Positions 60,508-64,000 of a stretch of DNA of 64,000 nt are shown here, in pieces. The stretch's first letter is position 1. Each line of letters starts with the position of its first letter. The notes below the pieces were generated by a model. The model was given only the letters and a program-made list of their open reading frames with translations, had not been told where the DNA came from and searched no databases. The position numbers and the translations under genes are program-made. Source of the DNA: Leishmania donovani (taxonomy: Eukaryota > Euglenozoa > Kinetoplastea > Trypanosomatida > Trypanosomatidae); NCBI RefSeq assembly GCF_000227135.1, contig NC_018263.1:123505-187504 (forward strand). Direction: 5' to 3'.

Positions 60508-60825
60508 TTTCTGCTCCCGCACACTCTTTTTCTCGGTATAAGCGTTTTATTTCAAAGCACGTCTGTTCGTGCGTGTGGGCAGCGAGGTGATGGGTTTAGT
60601 TTTTTTGGAGCGCATGAGCGTGCTAGTTGGAGATGGTGCTGGCCTCACCGCTATGCGCCTTTCTTGAGTGTGGCTTGCGTGCAGGATGCGTGCGATCCGG
60701 CGCTGTGCCCGGTGTGCCACGTGCGGTTCCGCGGATCGCTGGAGGCTCGAGGCAGACTGCACATCGGGCTTGATGGTGCACGCAATGGTGCGGCCGCGCA
60801 CGTCTCACTCGCGCAGCATGGGCCT
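60508..60825. repeat. 318-bp segment, copy 2 (starts at the first gap)
   Basis: Same sequence as 60062-60379. It begins exactly at the end of the N run. Confidence 0.9.
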
Positions 60826-61073
60826 CCCCCGTCGGGTGTCTGCGGCTGCTCCCTGTGCCCCTTCAGGGCGGCCGTGCGGAAGCTCTTTGTGCGCTGGCGC
60901 GTGATTGTCCGCGTGCCCCTTCCACTTGCCACACACACCCGCTCCTGTCACGCGCGTGCGGATTGAGGAGGTGGAGCTGCGGCCGCGCACGTCTCACTCG
61001 CGCAGCATGGGCCTCCCCCGTCGGGTGTCTGCGGCTGCTCCCTGTGCCCCTTCAGGGCGGCCGTGCGGAAGCT
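60789..61073. repeat. Tandem repeat, 189-bp period, second copy cut by the gap
   Basis: Bases 60789-60884 recur at 60978-61073 (offset 189, 96 bp, identical by eye). The second copy stops at the second N run, so more copies may be hidden. The unit is GC-rich, with landmarks GCGGCCGCGCACGTCTCAC and CCTTCAGGGCGGCCGTGCGG. Family unknown; a degenerate retroposon (SIDER-like) is one possibility. Confidence 0.85.
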
Positions 61074-61182
61074 NNNNNNNNNNNNNNNNNNNNNNNNNNN
61101 NNNNNNNNNNNNNNNNNNNNNNNNNNNNNNNNNNNNNNNNNNNNNNNNNNNNNNNNNNNNNNNNNNNNNNNNNNNNNNNNNN
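61074..61182. other. Assembly gap, 109 N
   Basis: Undetermined bases directly after a partial repeat copy. Confidence 0.98.
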
Positions 61183-62208
61183 GCACGACGAGAGCGCCGC
61201 GAATGGCGCCGTCGAGCCCTCCCGACTGCGGTGTGAAGGGTGCCCACACCACCTTGTGGGATGCCGCGGCTGGAAGCGACTGAGAGGGCGCAGCACGTGT
61301 GCGAAGGAAGGGACGAGGAAGGACAGGAGGAGCCTGCCTAGACGCGTGGCCCCGATCCGGCGGCTGGACGCTGCGCCCTCGAGGACCCGGATGTAGTCGC
61401 GGCGCCACAGGAGGTGGGTGCGCTGCGGTTGGATGCGTATACGTTTTCTAACTTTTTGGTGTTTGAGCGGACGCGATGAAAGGAAGCGGTGCGAGCATGA
61501 TTCGTTTTGTCAGACACAGATGCCCTCCCTGTGCACATGGGCGTGAAAGGCCTGCATCTCTGACATTGCACGGATACTATTCGCTCTCCGAGAAAACCCT
61601 CCCCCTTCTGTGACGGTGTTGTGGATCTCATGGTTGCGTAGCTCTGTTCTCTCTCTCTCTCGTGGTTACTCGAGGCTGGATGACGCCGTTTTTCGTTTTC
61701 CATTCGTTTTATTGCTCTTTTCTGTGCCAGTTTACAGACGGTGTATCTCCGGGGACGTGATGATGTGCGACCTTCGTCCGCTGATTCTCTCGTTCTCTGT
61801 TTCTTCACCTGTTTGCCTGCTTGCGGCGATCGTGTGGCCTGTTCCTCTATCACGTGTCTTTGTACATGCAGGACATAATGTGGGCGTGCGCGTATATCAT
61901 GTGCCCTTCATTGTGCTGTTCTCTCTAAAGTTGCCGCGCCTGTGTTGCGGATGCACGTTCAACCCCCCTCCTGCTGAGTCAGACACTCTGCCCGCTATCC
62001 CTCTCAGCACATCTCCATGGACGTACGCAAACAAATGGCAAAGAAATACGAAGACGCGACTGCCCTGCTGCCCGCTCCCTTATCAAGAGCAATGGTGGTC
62101 TCTCTCTCTCCGTGTCTCGTCTCGCCTCTCCCCTCCAATGTACCTTCCCCTCTCCACTGCGCCTGATACGGTGTTGTCTCCTCCCACCTCTCCTCGGCCG
62201 AAACGCAC

Positions 62209-62210
62209 AG
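62209..62210 (+). promoter_or_regulatory. Candidate trans-splice acceptor for ATP synthase epsilon
   Basis: A long pyrimidine-rich tract (62097-62196) is followed by AG here (GAAACGCACAG), 126 bases before the ATG at 62336. It falls inside the long open frame from 61610, which shows that frame's upstream part is untranslated. Confidence 0.5.
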
Positions 62211-62335
62211 AAGCCGTTGCGAGCATTCGAGCTTGCAGATCGACTCATTCTTACCGCGCCATTTTTCGCCATCGCTTCTTGTGGTTTCATCTACGCCGCC
62301 TTTCCGTTTTACAATACCGCGGTAGCCTTTCGCCA

Positions 62336-62560
62336 ATGATGCTCCGCCGCTCCCTCATAGCCCTCAACTGGCGTGACCAGGGCATCAGCTACGTCAAGTA
62401 CCTTAATGTAACGACCGAAGCGCTCCACATGGCCACTAAGGATAAGGCGCGCGCCAAGTACTCGCGCTTCTCCGCTCCCAACTATGTTGCGATGAAGAAC
62501 GACAGCACTGGCGCGATGGAGGAGGTGAAGAAGGTGCCCGCCTTCACGAAGGACTACTAG
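62336..62560 (+). CDS. Mitochondrial ATP synthase F1 epsilon subunit, 74 aa
   Basis: ATG at 62336 (a second ATG follows directly at 62339). The protein is homologous to the small eukaryotic F1 epsilon subunit: NWRDQGISYVKYLNVTTEAL matches the family core WRxAGxSYxxYxxxxxxAL. It is basic in the middle (KDKARAKYSRF) and ends VPAFTKDY. Epsilon sits in the central stalk of F1-ATPase and stabilises gamma/delta. The length is slightly above the ~50 residues of human epsilon, as in other trypanosomatids. The frame is open far upstream (from 61610), but the region before 62336 is UTR-like and contains the splice acceptor, so the short gene is the real one. A separate presequence is not obvious; MMLRRSLIAL may serve. 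Confidence 0.9.
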   Translation: MMLRRSLIALNWRDQGISYVKYLNVTTEALHMATKDKARAKYSRFSAPNYVAMKNDSTGAMEEVKKVPAFTKDY

Positions 62561-64000
62561 GCATGACTCGCGAGGAACCCACACCGATACAGGACACACG
62601 CGCTCACAGACCAACAGCTTTTGAAGCAGACACGCAACGCGACACAGTCCCGGATGCGGCGTAGAAGCGAGCGACGACTGGCGTTTGCCAAGGCGACGCT
62701 TATTGCTCGACGATGGCGGTGCCATGCCGCTTTCTCTTTTTATCGCTCTGTGTGTGTGCGTGTGTGTGCATGCGTGTGTCTTGAGTGATTCGTCACTCTG
62801 GGGATGGCCGTCTCAGCGCGTCACGATAGGGCGGTTGTAGTAAGTTGAAACAAAAGAAGGGGACGAACATCTCACGTAGTCCCGGTAGGAAGCAAACCGA
62901 GCACTAACGTATGAGCAGCCGACGCAACGAGGAGGCTCTTGGGCCACATACACTGTAAATGCCGTAAAGGTGCGCGTGCCCTTGGCGACAGAGCATCTAC
63001 ACACACCGGATTCAATCGGTGGAGGGGAAGACTCTACGCCATCTTTTTTTTTTTGTGTCAACAGAAGATAGTCGCGTGAATGTGCGCGTCCGCCGAGAGG
63101 GTGGGTGAGGGCGTAAGAGAAACTTCACCCCTCGGTAGATGCGACCTCCGTGCTTAGCATTCGCAGAGAGAGGGGGACAAGGAAAGGCTGAACAGTTTGC
63201 CATCACGTTTCGTCTCGCGCGCTTCCTTCTTAGGGAGAATCGACCTTCCGGCGTGGCGTTTTTCGCTCGAAGTCAAGCTCATGTTTGCGTACTATCCTTC
63301 TTCTCGTTGCTACCTCTTTCCTTATCTTTACTGCTGCGCTTACATCGTCTCCACCTCACTCATCCGTATGTTCTTCAGTGCGCATTATAACGTCGTCTCT
63401 TGCACCCACACACGTTCCTCTTTCCCGCCCTACCCCCGCTCTTGCACATAGCGAGGCCTGCAGAGGAGGAGCACTGCACTCAGTGACAGTGCGGACGGTC
63501 TGAGAGGCCATTCATAAAGAAAGCGCCGCAAAAGCGGCGAAGTCCGCTCCGTGTGGCTTGTTCAGCCCTTTCATGGAGGCACGCACGAAGCCATTCTGCT
63601 AATTGTTGCGCGCTCTTCTCCTGTGCCCTGTCTTGTCGTTCGTGGGTTTTTTCATCGTCATTCTTCAAGTCGCTCTTGCTGTAACCGTTGGCTGTGTGTG
63701 CGTGTGTGTGAGGAGGGTTGCACTAGTGCGCCTCAGTGAAGGTGTATGTGCGCGTCTCCGCAAGACCAGTCTTGCTCGTAAAACCAGCGCTGGATATCCC
63801 CGGGGATCTTTGTGTCCCTATCTATACCTGCAGACTGCACGCCGCAACCGCACACGAAAAGAAACCAACCGCACCAGGTGGGAGACGCGCTTGGACGTTG
63901 TTGTTGCTCCGCCTTCTCTTTCTCGTCTATTATTGTCCTTATCGCTTCTTTCGCGTTCTCACATCGGGCCTCAGCCGACCACAACACTCCCCTCTCTTTT
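62561..64000. other. Intergenic region at the right end
   Basis: About 1.4 kb without a supported gene. A T-run at 63044-63053, pyrimidine-rich DNA at 63280-63440, and a short perfect hairpin at 63524-63539 (CGCCGC-AAAA-GCGGCG). It would include the epsilon-subunit 3' UTR and part of the next gene's 5' region. Confidence 0.55.

Larger units (their letters stand above)
59959..62335. other. Intergenic region with GC-rich repetitive island and two assembly gaps
   Basis: Between the J-protein gene and ATP synthase epsilon. It holds a duplicated 318-bp segment around the first gap, a 189-bp-period repeat before the second, and GC-rich unique DNA at 61183-61430. Right of ~61.6 kb it returns to pyrimidine-rich DNA leading to an acceptor near 62209. 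Frames crossing the N runs are not genes. A 100-codon Cys/Arg-rich frame at 60664-60966 lies inside the repeat and I do not call it. Confidence 0.6.

Noticed and set aside
60664..60966. 100-codon frame with CPVC...H pattern in the repeat island
   Set aside because: Lies within repetitive, partly artefactual assembly; the zinc-finger-like spacing is incomplete and composition is Arg/Cys/His from GC-rich repeats.
61610..62335. Long in-frame N-terminal extension of ATP synthase epsilon
   Set aside because: Crosses a long polypyrimidine tract and a good acceptor AG; homology begins only at 62336.
1..64000. CRISPR arrays, insertion sequences, intact reverse transcriptase or viral genes
   Set aside because: No spaced short repeats, transposase or polymerase motifs were found on either strand.

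Overview
This window looks like nuclear chromosome DNA of a trypanosomatid protozoan, most likely Leishmania or a close relative (Leishmaniinae). The reasons are: intron-less genes in long same-strand arrays; long intergenic stretches full of polypyrimidine tracts (on the coding strand) and dinucleotide repeats; GC-rich third codon positions; and a CDC2-related kinase that matches, as I remember it, Leishmania CRK3 at 311 residues including activation-loop Thr178. From memory only, the order CRK3 - eIF4E5 - ubiquitin-like/S27a resembles part of L. major chromosome 36.

Layout. From 1 to about 32.0 kb every supported gene lies on the minus strand: a partial TFIIA-gamma-like gene running off the left end, a mitochondrial helical-repeat protein, a low-complexity Ser/Pro-rich protein, VPS45, dihydrouridine synthase 2, a zinc-binding COX5B-like mitochondrial protein, a ZC2HC zinc-finger protein, a TPR-DnaJ cochaperone, a double-length mitochondrial carrier, a possible GAF/coiled-coil protein, a PP2C phosphatase and SmD3. 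From about 33.1 kb onward every supported gene lies on the plus strand: a single-pass membrane protein, ubiquilin/Dsk2, CRK3, a coiled-coil protein, mitochondrial EF-G1, an acylation-motif WD40 protein, a CAP-Gly/Sec14 fusion, an eIF4E5-like protein, a divergent ubiquitin-like/ribosomal S27a fusion, a C-terminal J-domain protein and ATP synthase F1 epsilon.

The 1.1-kb interval 32020-33111 is therefore a divergent strand-switch region, the place where RNA polymerase II would be expected to start the two polycistronic units. It carries a cluster of G-runs and a perfect 11-bp inverted repeat around a CACGTG. Purine/pyrimidine asymmetry of the intergenic DNA flips there, and the flanking genes use more A/T at third positions than genes further out.

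The genes do not form one pathway. They are housekeeping genes for mitochondria (carrier, EF-G, COX5B-like, ATP synthase epsilon), proteostasis (two J proteins, ubiquilin), RNA processing and translation (SmD3, DUS2, eIF4E5, S27a), trafficking (VPS45, Sec14-like) and signalling (CRK3, PP2C). Expression would be set mainly after transcription, through trans-splicing, polyadenylation and UTRs.

At 60.0-61.4 kb there is a GC-rich repetitive island with two runs of N. One gap is flanked by an exact contig-end/contig-start overlap (probable assembly artefact); the other begins exactly at the end of a second copy of a 189-bp-period repeat. I saw no tRNA, rRNA, CRISPR or intact transposase/reverse transcriptase. 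The best candidates for something undescribed are the six-repeat carrier, the CAP-Gly/Sec14 fusion, a possible 57-residue membrane protein at 49713-49886 and the structured strand-switch region.
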